Assembly (NCBI GenBank): GCA_913020155.1
Contig: CAJWBA010000002.1
Span: 78,457-142,456, forward strand
Direction of reading: 5' to 3'
DNA from: an uncultured Flavobacteriales bacterium
GTDB lineage: Bacteria > Bacteroidota > Bacteroidia > Flavobacteriales > Flavobacteriaceae
Length of the DNA: 64,000 nucleotides
Shown: piece after piece, positions 54,960 to 63,817 of the stretch
Position numbering within the stretch: position 1 is the stretch's first letter
Layout: the number at the start of each line of letters is the position of its first letter
The notes under the pieces: generated by a model
What the model saw: the letters and a program-made list of their open reading frames with translations, nothing else
Told to the model about the DNA's origin: nothing
Database searches by the model: none
Position numbers and translations under genes: made by a program

Positions 54960-57103
54960 AGAATAATCGAAAGAGTTTCAGGGATATTGAACTGCCAAAA
55001 ACTTTAAAAAAAACAGAAAAGTCACTTTCAGATGTTTTTTTAACTGCCGAGGGGATTGAAATCCCAAAGACTGCATCATTAGACGAAGAATCTTTGGAAC
55101 ACCTCGGTTTTTCGGCTGGTACACCTCCTTTTTTAAGAGGTCCATACAGTTCTATGTACGTAAGACGACCTTGGACTATTCGTCAGTATGCTGGTTTTTC
55201 TTCAGCACAAGAAAGCAATGCGTTTTACTTAAAGAATTTAGCTATGGGGCAAAAAGGGCTTTCCGTAGCTTTTGATTTGCCTACCCACAGAGGTTATGAT
55301 AGTGATCATGAGCGTGTAGATGGTGATGTTGGAAAAGCTGGAGTTGCAATTGACTCCGTAGAGGACATGAAAATATTATTTGATAAAATCCCTTTGGATC
55401 AAATGTCAGTTTCTATGACTATGAATGGAGCAGTACTTCCAATAATGGCATTTTATATTGTAGCTGCTGAGGAACAAGGAGTTGCACCAGAGAGGCTTTC
55501 AGGAACCATACAAAATGATATTTTAAAAGAATTTATGGTGCGCAATACTTACATTTATCCCCCGCAACATTCTATCAATATTGTATCAGAAATTTTTAAA
55601 TACACAGCAGAGCATATGCCTAAGTTTAACAGCATTAGTATCTCGGGGTATCATATGCAGGAGGCAGGTGCAACGGCTGACATTGAATTGGCCTATACCC
55701 TTTCAGACGGTTTGGAGTACATAAAAACTGGGCTTAAAGCGGGTTTATCTATTGATGATTTTGCGCCAAGGCTTTCTTTTTTTTGGGGAGTAGGGATGAA
55801 TCATTTTATGGAAATAGCCAAAATGCGAGCGGCAAGAATGCTGTGGTCAAAAATAGTCAAACAGTTTAATCCAAAAAATGAAAAATCATTAGCACTACGA
55901 GCACATTGTCAAACTAGCGGATGGAGTTTAACGGCTCAAGATCCTTTTAATAATGTAGCTCGAACAACCATAGAGGGAATGGCAGCAGTTTTTGGAGGTA
56001 CTCAAAGTTTGCACACTAATGCCTTAGATGAGGCAATAGCCTTACCTACAGAGTTTTCCGCACGAATTGCTCGAAATACTCAGCTTTTTTTACAAGAAGA
56101 AACTCAAATAACAAGGACCGTTGATCCTTGGGGAGGCAGTTACTATGTAGAACAATTGACTCATGATATTGCTCAAAAAGCATGGGAATTGATGGAAGAA
56201 ATTGAATCCTATGGAGGAATGACTCGAGCTATTGAGGCTGGAATTCCTAAAATGAGAATCGAAGAAGCAGCTGCCAAAAAGCAAGCTCGAATTGACAGTG
56301 GTCAAGATTTGATTGTAGGTGTCAATAAGTATGAGTTGGAAGAAGAAGAGCTTCTTTCATTATTAGAAGTAGATCAGCTCAAAGTTCAGCAGCAGCAATT
56401 AAAGCAACTAAATGAGCTTAAATACTCTAGAAACAACACCAAAGTAAAAGAAGCTTTAGAAGCACTTAAACAAGCTTCTCAGGATTTGATTTCAGGGAAA
56501 AAGTCAACACAAAATTTATTGCAACTGGCGATTATTGCTGCTCGAGAACGAGCTACCTTGGGAGAGATAAGCAGTGCACTAGAACATTTTTTTGGTCGTT
56601 ATAAAGCTAAAATTCATAGCTTTACGGGCGTTTACTCAAAAGAAATTAAAGATGATGATGATTTTAAGAAAGGAAAGAAATTGACCCACCGTTTTCATGA
56701 ATTAAACGGGCGTCGTCCAAGAATAATGATAGCCAAGATGGGTCAAGATGGGCACGATAGAGGAGCCAAGATAATTGCAACCAGTTATGCAGATTTGGGC
56801 TTTGATGTTGATATAGGTCCACTTTTTCAAACCCCAAAAGAAGCAGCAAAACAGGCCATTGAAAACGATGTTCACATTCTCGGAATTTCTTCTTTAGCTG
56901 CTGGACACAAAACCTTAGTTCCAAAAGTCATCAATGAATTAGATCGCCTGGGGCGAGAAGATATTGTTGTAATTGTTGGAGGTGTAATTCCACCACAAGA
57001 TTATGACTTTTTAATTGAAGCAGGAGCAAAGGGGGTATATGGACCTGGAACCAAAATCAGTAAAGCTGCAGTTGAGGTTTTATCATTTTTGATGGATGCG
57101 TAG
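54956..57103 (+). CDS. mutB: methylmalonyl-CoA mutase large (alpha) subunit
   Basis: 715 residues. The TIM-barrel catalytic domain has [20 protein letters not shown] (about 62), [20 protein letters not shown] (about 107) and [20 protein letters not shown] (about 224). The C-terminal cobalamin domain (about 575-715) has the lower-ligand motif DGHDRG and [13 protein letters not shown] and [12 protein letters not shown]. It isomerises (R)-methylmalonyl-CoA to succinyl-CoA by a radical mechanism with adenosylcobalamin. Translationally coupled to mutA. No cobalamin riboswitch was seen upstream. Confidence 0.96.
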   Translation: MKNNRKSFRDIELPKTLKKTEKSLSDVFLTAEGIEIPKTASLDEESLEHLGFSAGTPPFLRGPYSSMYVRRPWTIRQYAGFSSAQESNAFYLKNLAMGQKGLSVAFDLPTHRGYDSDHERVDGDVGKAGVAIDSVEDMKILFDKIPLDQMSVSMTMNGAVLPIMAFYIVAAEEQGVAPERLSGTIQNDILKEFMVRNTYIYPPQHSINIVSEIFKYTAEHMPKFNSISISGYHMQEAGATADIELAYTLSDGLEYIKTGLKAGLSIDDFAPRLSFFWGVGMNHFMEIAKMRAARMLWSKIVKQFNPKNEKSLALRAHCQTSGWSLTAQDPFNNVARTTIEGMAAVFGGTQSLHTNALDEAIALPTEFSARIARNTQLFLQEETQITRTVDPWGGSYYVEQLTHDIAQKAWELMEEIESYGGMTRAIEAGIPKMRIEEAAAKKQARIDSGQDLIVGVNKYELEEEELLSLLEVDQLKVQQQQLKQLNELKYSRNNTKVKEALEALKQASQDLISGKKSTQNLLQLAIIAARERATLGEISSALEHFFGRYKAKIHSFTGVYSKEIKDDDDFKKGKKLTHRFHELNGRRPRIMIAKMGQDGHDRGAKIIATSYADLGFDVDIGPLFQTPKEAAKQAIENDVHILGISSLAAGHKTLVPKVINELDRLGREDIVVIVGGVIPPQDYDFLIEAGAKGVYGPGTKISKAAVEVLSFLMDA

Positions 57104-57160
57104 AAATTGCTTTGAAATATTTTCTCACAGGAAATTTAGTTTTTAATACTGTTTTAATCT

Positions 57161-57192
57161 AAAATAGCCTTTCAGTTGAAAGGCTATTTTTT
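57161..57192. terminator. bidirectional terminator after mutB
   Basis: Inverted repeat AAAATAGCCTTTC / GAAAGGCTATTTT with a 4-nt loop, followed by T's on the plus strand and by TTTT on the minus strand. It separates mutB (plus) from the convergent Gfo/Idh gene (minus). Confidence 0.85.
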
Positions 57193-57222
57193 GTTGCTGT
57201 AGCTTTAACTATTAACTATTAA

Positions 57223-58566
57223 CTAAAAAGATCGATAATTTCCTCTTAAAAAGGCATTCGCATCTTGTTCTACAAATTCTGATTTTTCTTTGTTGTAATG
57301 AAGTGTTTGGTTTGGAAAACGTCCTGCAATTACTCCCAATAGAATTGTTTCTGTCAGTTTGGATGAATATTCAAACGGAGCAGAGCATTTAGATTTCCCT
57401 AAACAACTATCTACAAACTCATGGTAATGTTTTGGAGATTCACTGACATAATCTCGAATGGGTTCTCCTAGAGTTCCCTTTGGGTCATAATCTTCAATTT
57501 TATAGCTTGCGTAAGAATCTCCTTCTATGAGTTTTGGAAGTTCCATAAAATGAGGTAAAAGTAAACGTTTACCATTTTCCCCAATAAACATTGCACCTTG
57601 ATTAGGGAGTGACTCTCCAATTGGTAATAGCAATTCATCTGTAACTTCTGGTCCATTAACGCCATCATACCACAACCATTCAAAACGATCTGTAGTACGG
57701 GTGGTTCCATCAAAGGTATAGCGAACAATATTTCGTTCTGGATATCCATAATCATTGAAAGGACGGCATTGGTTTGTAATTGTATTGGGAACATCAAGCT
57801 CCAAAGCGTTGTAAGGGGTGTCAAAAATATGAACTCCCATATCTCCCAAAGTAGCACAACCATAATCCATTAACTTCCTCCAATTACCGGGATGATAGTA
57901 TCCCTCTTTGTAGTTGCGCTCTTCAGAGGTCCCTAGCCAAAGATTCCAGTCTAGATTTTCTGGAATTGGGTCAGAACCCCCGGGTTCTGGTCCATCATAC
58001 CCCCAATTTTTGTTTGACCATGCAATTACTTTGCTAACCTTTCCAATAATTCCCCCTTGAATAAGAAAAGTAGCTAATTTGTAATCATAAAATGAATGAA
58101 CTTGGATACCCATTTGGGTAACAAGATTTTTTTCATTTGCAACTTTTCGCATTTCTCTGGATTCAGAAACGTAATGTGTCAAGGGTTTTTGACAATAAAC
58201 AGATTTATTTTTTTCCATTGCTAACAAAGAAGCTGGGGCATGGGTGTGATCAGGAGTTGATACTACTACTGCGTCAATTTGATCAGAAATTTCATCGAAC
58301 ATTATTCGATAATCACTAAAAATTTGAGCTTGAGGAAACATCTCACTGGCTGCTTTCAAAGCATTATTGTCAACATCACATAAAGCAGTGACAACAACAT
58401 TTGTATGAGAAGCAATTGCTTTTAAATCTTCTAGCCCCATATTTGCTATTCCGATATGTGCAGTCCGCAGCATCTGATCAGATTTATTGCAGGACCATGT
58501 CGATAGGGGTAGTACCGAGGAACCTATGGCTAATGATGCGGTTTTGATAAATTCTCTTTTTTTCAT
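57223..58566 (-). CDS. Gfo/Idh/MocA family oxidoreductase
   Basis: 447 residues. N-terminus MKKREFIKTASLAIGSSVLP fits a Tat-type export signal, with WSCNKS possibly a lipobox. Rossmann core TAHIGIANMGLEDL, VVVSTPDHTHAPASLLAM (about 99) and YCQKPLTHYVSESREMRK (about 123), then a substrate domain with GYYHPGNWRKLMDYGCATLG. It is a paralogue of the oxidoreductase at 37978-39426, and is placed with DUF1080 genes. It probably oxidises a glycoside or sugar to a 3-keto form; inference from the neighbourhood. Confidence 0.9.
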   Translation of the reverse strand: MKKREFIKTASLAIGSSVLPLSTWSCNKSDQMLRTAHIGIANMGLEDLKAIASHTNVVVTALCDVDNNALKAASEMFPQAQIFSDYRIMFDEISDQIDAVVVSTPDHTHAPASLLAMEKNKSVYCQKPLTHYVSESREMRKVANEKNLVTQMGIQVHSFYDYKLATFLIQGGIIGKVSKVIAWSNKNWGYDGPEPGGSDPIPENLDWNLWLGTSEERNYKEGYYHPGNWRKLMDYGCATLGDMGVHIFDTPYNALELDVPNTITNQCRPFNDYGYPERNIVRYTFDGTTRTTDRFEWLWYDGVNGPEVTDELLLPIGESLPNQGAMFIGENGKRLLLPHFMELPKLIEGDSYASYKIEDYDPKGTLGEPIRDYVSESPKHYHEFVDSCLGKSKCSAPFEYSSKLTETILLGVIAGRFPNQTLHYNKEKSEFVEQDANAFLRGNYRSF

Positions 58567-58567
58567 T

Positions 58568-59025
58568 TTACAACTGTTTTATTTTAATATTTCTAAACTA
58601 CAAACGGCTTCCATGATCTTGAAAACCTATTAATCCTTTTTTATGGATGCCATAGTCTTCAGCAATTTTCAATTTACCGTTACTTTTTTTTCATTCCACT
58701 CTTCTGACCGTGGTACGAAAGTCAATAATAATTTTCAATTCAACATATAGTTTAAAATTATCAAATTCTTGACCCATAAACAACATTCCTACTCCTTTTG
58801 TTGACATATTCTTACTCTAAATTCATTTCAGTGCTAAAAGTCATTACGCTTTCAACAATAGCCCATCCTGGGGGGAGACTTTCTTCATTGTAAGCTTTCC
58901 AGCCAATAAGAGTACTCCCATCAAAAAGGGTGATCCATTCTGAGGATTTTTTTGGAATTGCTTTTATTTTCTTGGCAACCCTCAGTGATAACTACTACTA
59001 TGCTCAGAAATAAAAATTGTTTGAT
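58568..59025 (-). pseudogene. broken second DUF1080 (3-keto-glycoside hydrolase type) gene
   Basis: Directly downstream of the intact DUF1080 gene. The minus strand has ATC at 59025 where an ATG would be expected, then a lipoprotein-like leader (KQFLFLSIVVVITEGCQENK). A frameshift in a run of A's follows, then the DUF1080 entry EWITLFDGSTLIGWKAYN, LPPGWAIVESVMTFSTEMNL, a TAA, a further shift, and EFDNFKLYVELKI. Roughly 90 codons of the middle are missing. The C-terminal part remains: FVPRSEEWNEKKSNGK, GLIGFQDHGSRL, a TAG where Trp is expected, then FRNIKIKQL and a natural stop at 58568, 2 nt from the next gene. Confidence 0.88.
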
Positions 59026-59616
59026 TTATATATTTTTTAATTTTATATTTCTCCATTTTACTTTTATCCCTCCTCCAGAATGAATTTGAAGGGCAATTCC
59101 CCCTTTGCCTTGTCCAATTTTATCATCTTCTATTTGAACCATTTCATTACCGTTCAAATAAGTAATTACTTTGTTGCCATTAACCTTAATTTTCATTTTA
59201 TTCCATGCACCCATTTTTAAATATTGGTCTTTTGAAGGATCGGGTTTTATGAGCCATCCTCTTCCATAAGATTCATAAATACCCCCAGTGTGCAAATTTG
59301 GAGGAGCAACTTCAACTTGCCAGCCGTTAACTTTCGTTCCTTCCACTGTTGAGCGAAAAAAAACACCACTGTTTCCGTCTGCTTCTTGTTTAAATTCAAG
59401 CTCTAGTTCAAAATTATCAAAATGTTCTTTAGTAGATAAATAACCATATTCCGCATCTGGACCACTTTCACAAATTAACTCTTCGTTTTCAACATACCAT
59501 TTTTCTGTACCGTGAATTTCCCAGCCATCGAGATCTTCACCATTAAATAAATTTACCTGTGCATGAATAGGTTCTGCTAGAATTAATAGAATAATGAGTG
59601 TAAATTTTTTTTTCAT
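59026..59616 (-). CDS. DUF1080 family 3-keto-disaccharide hydrolase-like protein
   Basis: 196 residues with a signal peptide (cleavage near IHAQ). Concanavalin-like DUF1080 domain: VNLFNGEDLDGWEIHGTEKW, FELELEFKQEADGNSGVFFR (about 70-89, the NSG block typical of the family) and GAWNKMKIKVNGNKVITYLNG, ending in a WRNIKLKNI strand. DUF1080 proteins are reported to cleave 3-keto-glycosides made by Gfo/Idh oxidoreductases. It lies in an operon with such an oxidoreductase, 11 nt after the DUF5009 gene. Confidence 0.88.
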   Translation of the reverse strand: MKKKFTLIILLILAEPIHAQVNLFNGEDLDGWEIHGTEKWYVENEELICESGPDAEYGYLSTKEHFDNFELELEFKQEADGNSGVFFRSTVEGTKVNGWQVEVAPPNLHTGGIYESYGRGWLIKPDPSKDQYLKMGAWNKMKIKVNGNKVITYLNGNEMVQIEDDKIGQGKGGIALQIHSGGGIKVKWRNIKLKNI

Positions 59617-59627
59617 AGAGATTTATT

Positions 59628-60719
59628 TTAAAGTTTAACGTATAACTTTTTTTTGTAAAGTAAGTATGTGGGTATGTATATAATGAACCCATAAAGTAAA
59701 GCATAAACTAACGAAACGAGTTTTGCTGGGAAACCCAACTGAGTGAAAGCATCCATAAATAAATCGTTAAGCGCTATGGGTAGGAAAAAATTGCTGTAAA
59801 AAAGAGAGACCAATAGGCTTGATAGGGCATATGAAATAATTGGATTTACTCCAAAGGCTAAGGGTATTTTCAATCCTTTTTTTATTTTTTTCTGATCTAT
59901 GAAGTAAATGCAAGTACCAAGTACCATTGCGCTTATCCCTGCTGTGATTAGGGTAAATGAACTTGACCAAAGCGCTTTATTGATTGGAAAAATATAGTGA
60001 ACTATAAAACCACTAAATCCTAGTAAAAATCCATAAATCATCAATTGATCCAAAGATTTACTTTCCTTGTGTAGTTTAAGTATTCCTGCTGCACTCATTC
60101 CAAATAAGCCAGAAACAACTGCTCCTATAGTACTTAAAATCCCCTCTGGATCCCATGTTTTCTGCCAAAGTACACCTGGGAGTAGTCGAGAATCTAAGTA
60201 GTTTGCCCAATTCATCATGGGTTCAGATAAATCAGGTTTTCCAATTCCTGGAACCGGAATAAATACTATAATAACGGTATATGTGATTAAGAGCACGATT
60301 CCAAGTGAAGTATGGTTGCTTTTCTTGGTGTAAATAAAAATCATAGCACAAATCAAGTAAACAATTGAAATACGTTGTAAAACTCCGGCATACCTAATAT
60401 TGGAAAAATCAAATTCAGGCCAAACCCAGAGTAGTAATCCCACTAAATAAATTTTGATGGCTCTCCCAAAAACCTTTTTTAAAAGCTTTTGTTTTGAATC
60501 AACAAGTATTCGTTTTTCTAATGATAATACTATCGATATTCCAACAATAAATAAGAAGCTTGGAAACACAAGATCTGTTGGTGTAAGTCCATTCCATTCT
60601 GCATGCAATAGTGGGGAATAAACATGTGACCAGCTCCCAGGACTGTTAACAATAATCATTAAAATAATAGTAAAGCCTCTGAGGACATCGAGGGATTGTA
60701 GTCGTTGATTGGTGTCCAT
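59628..60719 (-). CDS. DUF5009 / HGSNAT-like membrane acyltransferase (NagX-like)
   Basis: 363 residues with about ten membrane spans. The start QRLQSLDVLRGFTIILMIIV and then LTPTDLVFPSFLFIVGISIV are the signature of the family related to heparan-alpha-glucosaminide N-acetyltransferase. It may acetylate a sugar across the membrane, or may transport one; unknown. First gene of a minus-strand run with DUF1080 and Gfo/Idh genes. Confidence 0.83.
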   Translation of the reverse strand: MDTNQRLQSLDVLRGFTIILMIIVNSPGSWSHVYSPLLHAEWNGLTPTDLVFPSFLFIVGISIVLSLEKRILVDSKQKLLKKVFGRAIKIYLVGLLLWVWPEFDFSNIRYAGVLQRISIVYLICAMIFIYTKKSNHTSLGIVLLITYTVIIVFIPVPGIGKPDLSEPMMNWANYLDSRLLPGVLWQKTWDPEGILSTIGAVVSGLFGMSAAGILKLHKESKSLDQLMIYGFLLGFSGFIVHYIFPINKALWSSSFTLITAGISAMVLGTCIYFIDQKKIKKGLKIPLAFGVNPIISYALSSLLVSLFYSNFFLPIALNDLFMDAFTQLGFPAKLVSLVYALLYGFIIYIPTYLLYKKKLYVKL

Positions 60720-60765
60720 TTAATCTTTTTTTTTAAATTTAGAAAGTAATGAAAAAAGTAGAGCT

Positions 60766-60801
60766 AAACAATTTTAAAAATTTTAATTTTTAAAATTGTT
60801 T
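60766..60801. promoter_or_regulatory. 17-bp AT-rich perfect inverted repeat between divergent genes
   Basis: AAACAATTTTAAAAATT and its exact complement face each other across a 2-nt centre. It lies 47 nt from the DUF5009 ATG and 188 nt from the DUF285 ATG. It could be an operator, or the hairpin of a leader RNA. The 269-nt gap otherwise has no coding signal. Some of the symmetry is favoured by A/T composition. Confidence 0.55.
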
Positions 60802-60988
60802 TAATAATATTAATTTATTTTTTGTTTAAAACCAAAAATCACTCTTTTAAAGATTTGTTCTACTCTTTTTAGACTATTAATAAATTTAAATTGATGGGTT
60901 TAAAAACACGAATTTAGATTTATGTAAAAAACTCCAAAATTTATCTTCGTAAGTTTTTTTATATCTTTATTTCAATAAAAAAAATGAA

Positions 60989-61711
60989 ATGAACAAACTA
61001 TTATTAGTATCCTTAATATTTATTTCCTGTGGAGGTGGGTATGGAGACGAAACCTATGTTAGCTCTACTGCTATTCAAAATTCTGGAAAAATATATTTTG
61101 AAGACAATCATTGTAAATGTCCACAGGCTCGGTTGGGCGATACAGATTTAATTAATGGAACAACTTATATAGCTGTAAATAATTCAACAATTAAAGATGA
61201 AATTGCAGCTGGAAATTATAATTTATGTACAACATTGGTTACAGATATGTCTGGGTCAGAGGTTCCATTTACAAATTTTTTCAATGATAACTCTTTTAAT
61301 TCTGACATTAGTTTTTGGGATGTATCTAATGTAACTAATATGGATGGTATTTTCTTTCAGGCAAATCTATTCAATCAAAACATCAGTGGTTGGGATGTAT
61401 CTAATTTAGATAATATGGGCAGTATGTTTAAGAATGCGTCTTCGTTTAACCAAAATATATCAAACTGGGATACATCGAAAGTAACCAAAATGCTTGGGTT
61501 ATTTTCAGAAGCAACTGCATTTAATCAAAATATAGAGGATTGGGATACCTCAAACGTAACGAGCATGGAGGGTATGTTTTTTGAAGCTTCTTCGTTTAAT
61601 CAAAACCTGTCGAGTTGGTGCGTGACAAACCTTTCCTTAGAGCCACAAGATTTTGCGACAAATTCAGCGTTACTTCAAGAAAATAAACCTGTTTGGGGTA
61701 CTTGTCCATAA
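60989..61711 (+). CDS. lipoprotein with DUF285 (BspA/Mycoplasma-type) repeats
   Basis: 240 residues, lipobox IFISC. After about 70 residues with GTTYIAVNNSTIKDEI, a tandem array (about 90-225) repeats roughly every 25 residues: DVSNVTNMDGIF, then FNQNISGWDVSNLDNMGSMF, FNQNISNWDTSKVTKMLGLF, FNQNIEDWDTSNVTSMEGMF, FNQNLSSWCVTN. These are DUF285 repeats, a short leucine-rich-like solenoid found on surface proteins. The first four are close copies, suggesting recent expansion. Surface binding is inferred. Confidence 0.88.
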   Translation: MNKLLLVSLIFISCGGGYGDETYVSSTAIQNSGKIYFEDNHCKCPQARLGDTDLINGTTYIAVNNSTIKDEIAAGNYNLCTTLVTDMSGSEVPFTNFFNDNSFNSDISFWDVSNVTNMDGIFFQANLFNQNISGWDVSNLDNMGSMFKNASSFNQNISNWDTSKVTKMLGLFSEATAFNQNIEDWDTSNVTSMEGMFFEASSFNQNLSSWCVTNLSLEPQDFATNSALLQENKPVWGTCP

Positions 61712-61787
61712 AATTAAAACTAGCTTTTTTCCATTGATTAATTCTTTATTTGGTATCTTAGTGTGCTAACAATCTAACTATATTTAT

Positions 61788-62282
61788 ATGATAAAGATTA
61801 AATCAACAACTATCGGAACTTTCGCTGCAATATGTTTTGTAGTAATCATTTCAGGTTTTACAACTACTTACCAAACAGAACAAACAACTCCACCAGTTTA
61901 TGAATTTCAAATTGTAACAGTTGTTGAATCACTTATTCAGAATGGATTGGGGCGGTCTAGGATGATTTCGGAAACTGAAAATGTAAATTATAGAGAGGCG
62001 ACTACTATAAGAAAAGAAGATGGCGAAAAAGATAAAAGTAAAAAAAAGCGTTCTGAAATTAGAACAAAGGCTTTTGAAGAAACTAAATTATTAAACTTTT
62101 ATAATGTTGCGGGAATACGTTTCAATAACATCGCCACCAATGATGCAATGGTTCGTTCAAAACTAAATGAAATGTCAACTCAAGGATGGGAATTATATAC
62201 TGTTGCATCTGGTGTTGAAAGTGCTGATAAAGAAAGAGATGCAATTTTTATCACACGTTACATCTTCAGAAAGGAGAAATAA
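61788..62282 (+). CDS. secreted DUF4177-like protein, function unknown
   Basis: 164 residues with an N-terminal hydrophobic segment (about 10-27) that may be a signal or anchor. A Lys/Glu-rich middle (KEDGEKDKSKKKRSEIRTK) comes before the recognisable C-terminal part: LNEMSTQGWELYTVASGV with a final FITRYIFRK strand. LNxxxxxGWELxxV is the hallmark of the DUF4177 family, whose role is unknown. It has its own upstream gap. Confidence 0.65.
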   Translation: MIKIKSTTIGTFAAICFVVIISGFTTTYQTEQTTPPVYEFQIVTVVESLIQNGLGRSRMISETENVNYREATTIRKEDGEKDKSKKKRSEIRTKAFEETKLLNFYNVAGIRFNNIATNDAMVRSKLNEMSTQGWELYTVASGVESADKERDAIFITRYIFRKEK

Positions 62283-62416
62283 ATATTTTTAATTTAAAAG
62301 AATTTATAAAAGCAAACTAGACTTCTTGACTAAAGGTACTTAGAAACCCACAATTACTATCAAAAGAAAATTAATTTTAAATAAAGTATATTTAAAAAAA
62401 TCTAAATTTAATTAAA

Positions 62417-62914
62417 ATGAAAAAATTATTTGTTCTTACGTTAATAACGATTTTTGCGTCATGTGCACCTCAAGGTTCTCATCCTGATTTTGACAAAAAT
62501 GTTGAAACAGTTAAAACATTATTCGCTCTTCAAGGAACTGAGGCTGATCTTGATGCACAACTGGCTTTAGTTCATGAAGACATCGAGTGGCAACCCGCCT
62601 TTCACGGTTCTGCAAAAATCGGAAAAGATGCTTACAAAGATTATCTAAAAGGATGGCATGATGTCATGGAGAATGTAGTTTATACTCCTGAAAATTATTT
62701 GCCTGGAGTATCTGCCGAAACTTCTTTAGCAGACGGTAGTGTAAGAACATATGGCACCTGGAGTGGAACAGATTCTGCCTCAGGGAAAATATGGGAGCTG
62801 ATATCTTACCATACTTTTGATTTTAAAAATGGTAAAATTATTGCTGGTGGGGATTATTTTGATGCTGGAGGCTTACTAGCTTCTCTTCAATCCAAACTAG
62901 AAGCAGCTGAATAG
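62417..62914 (+). CDS. SnoaL-like (NTF2-fold) lipoprotein
   Basis: 165 residues, lipobox FASC. NTF2-like domain (about 25-160): a first helix VKTLFALQGTEADLDAQ, then HEDIEWQPAFHG, AYKDYLKGWHDVMENV, and the last strands WELISYHTFDFKNGKIIAGGDYFD. SnoaL-like proteins are small ligand-binding or catalytic domains of varied role. Single-gene unit followed by a terminator. Confidence 0.8.
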   Translation: MKKLFVLTLITIFASCAPQGSHPDFDKNVETVKTLFALQGTEADLDAQLALVHEDIEWQPAFHGSAKIGKDAYKDYLKGWHDVMENVVYTPENYLPGVSAETSLADGSVRTYGTWSGTDSASGKIWELISYHTFDFKNGKIIAGGDYFDAGGLLASLQSKLEAAE

Positions 62915-62946
62915 TATAATTCTATTTTAAAAAAACACTAAACCTC

Positions 62947-62978
62947 AAAAAACCCTTATTTTAAAGAAGGTTTTTTTT
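62947..62978 (+). terminator. terminator after the SnoaL-like gene
   Basis: AAAAAACC(C)TT and AAGGTTTTTT form an inverted repeat with a 9-nt loop, with the T-run continuing for eight bases. It lies 33 nt after the stop codon. Confidence 0.65.
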
Positions 62979-63073
62979 ATTAAAATAATATTTGGTGGGT
63001 TAATTTTAAGAGTTGGTATAATTTTCTTGCAACAATTAAATACTAATTCTAAATTATTTAAAATTTATTAAAA

Positions 63074-63817
63074 ATGAAAAACAATAATTTTAAACTACTT
63101 TTTTTAATTCTTCTATGTCTTAACTTTAATCTCAAAGCTCAAAATGATATAAATGAAGAAATTCAAATTAAGGTAAAAGGAGAATTAATTAAAACCATGG
63201 ATTGGGGTGGTTTAATCAGATATGAAAAAGCCAATAAAGAACTTGAATCCAAAAACAAACCTGATGTGGTTTTTATTGGAGATTCAATTACTGAAGGGTG
63301 GTCTTATTACTTTTCAGATTTCTTTGGTGACAACAATTATGTAAACCGTGGAATTAGTGGACAAACCACTGAACAAATGCTTCTTCGTTTTAGACAGGAT
63401 GTTATTGACCTAAATCCCAAATCAACAGTAATACTTGCGGGTATAAATGACATTGCTCAAAACACTAAGTTTTATGGAGTAAAAGTTTCGGCTGGTAATA
63501 TTTTTTCTATGGTTGAATTAGCTCAGTCTCATGGAATAAAACCCATCATATGTTCTGTACTTCCAGCAGATAGATTCGAATGGAACCCTTCTGTATTACC
63601 AGCAGATTTAGTTAGAGAAATGAATCAATTGCTCAGGTCATATGCAGAAGAAAATGAAATTACATATCTCGATTATTATGCTGCTATGAATAATAATAAG
63701 GGAGGATTAAGATCAGAGCTAACCAACGATGGAGTTCATGTTACCAAAGAGGGTTATTCTCTAATGAATAAAATGGTAAATAAATCCATTTATAGATTAT
63801 TAGAAAAGAGAAAATAA
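63074..63817 (+). CDS. secreted SGNH/GDSL-family esterase
   Basis: 247 residues with signal peptide (cleavage near LKAQ). SGNH blocks: Ser in VFIGDSITEGW (block I, about 64), Gly in NRGISGQTT (block II), Asn in LAGINDIAQN (block III, about 122) and the Asp-His pair in NDGVHVTKEGY (block V, about 223). It has the size and layout of an acetyl-ester or lysophospholipase-type hydrolase. The substrate is unknown. It is the last gene in the window. Confidence 0.9.
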   Translation: MKNNNFKLLFLILLCLNFNLKAQNDINEEIQIKVKGELIKTMDWGGLIRYEKANKELESKNKPDVVFIGDSITEGWSYYFSDFFGDNNYVNRGISGQTTEQMLLRFRQDVIDLNPKSTVILAGINDIAQNTKFYGVKVSAGNIFSMVELAQSHGIKPIICSVLPADRFEWNPSVLPADLVREMNQLLRSYAEENEITYLDYYAAMNNNKGGLRSELTNDGVHVTKEGYSLMNKMVNKSIYRLLEKRK

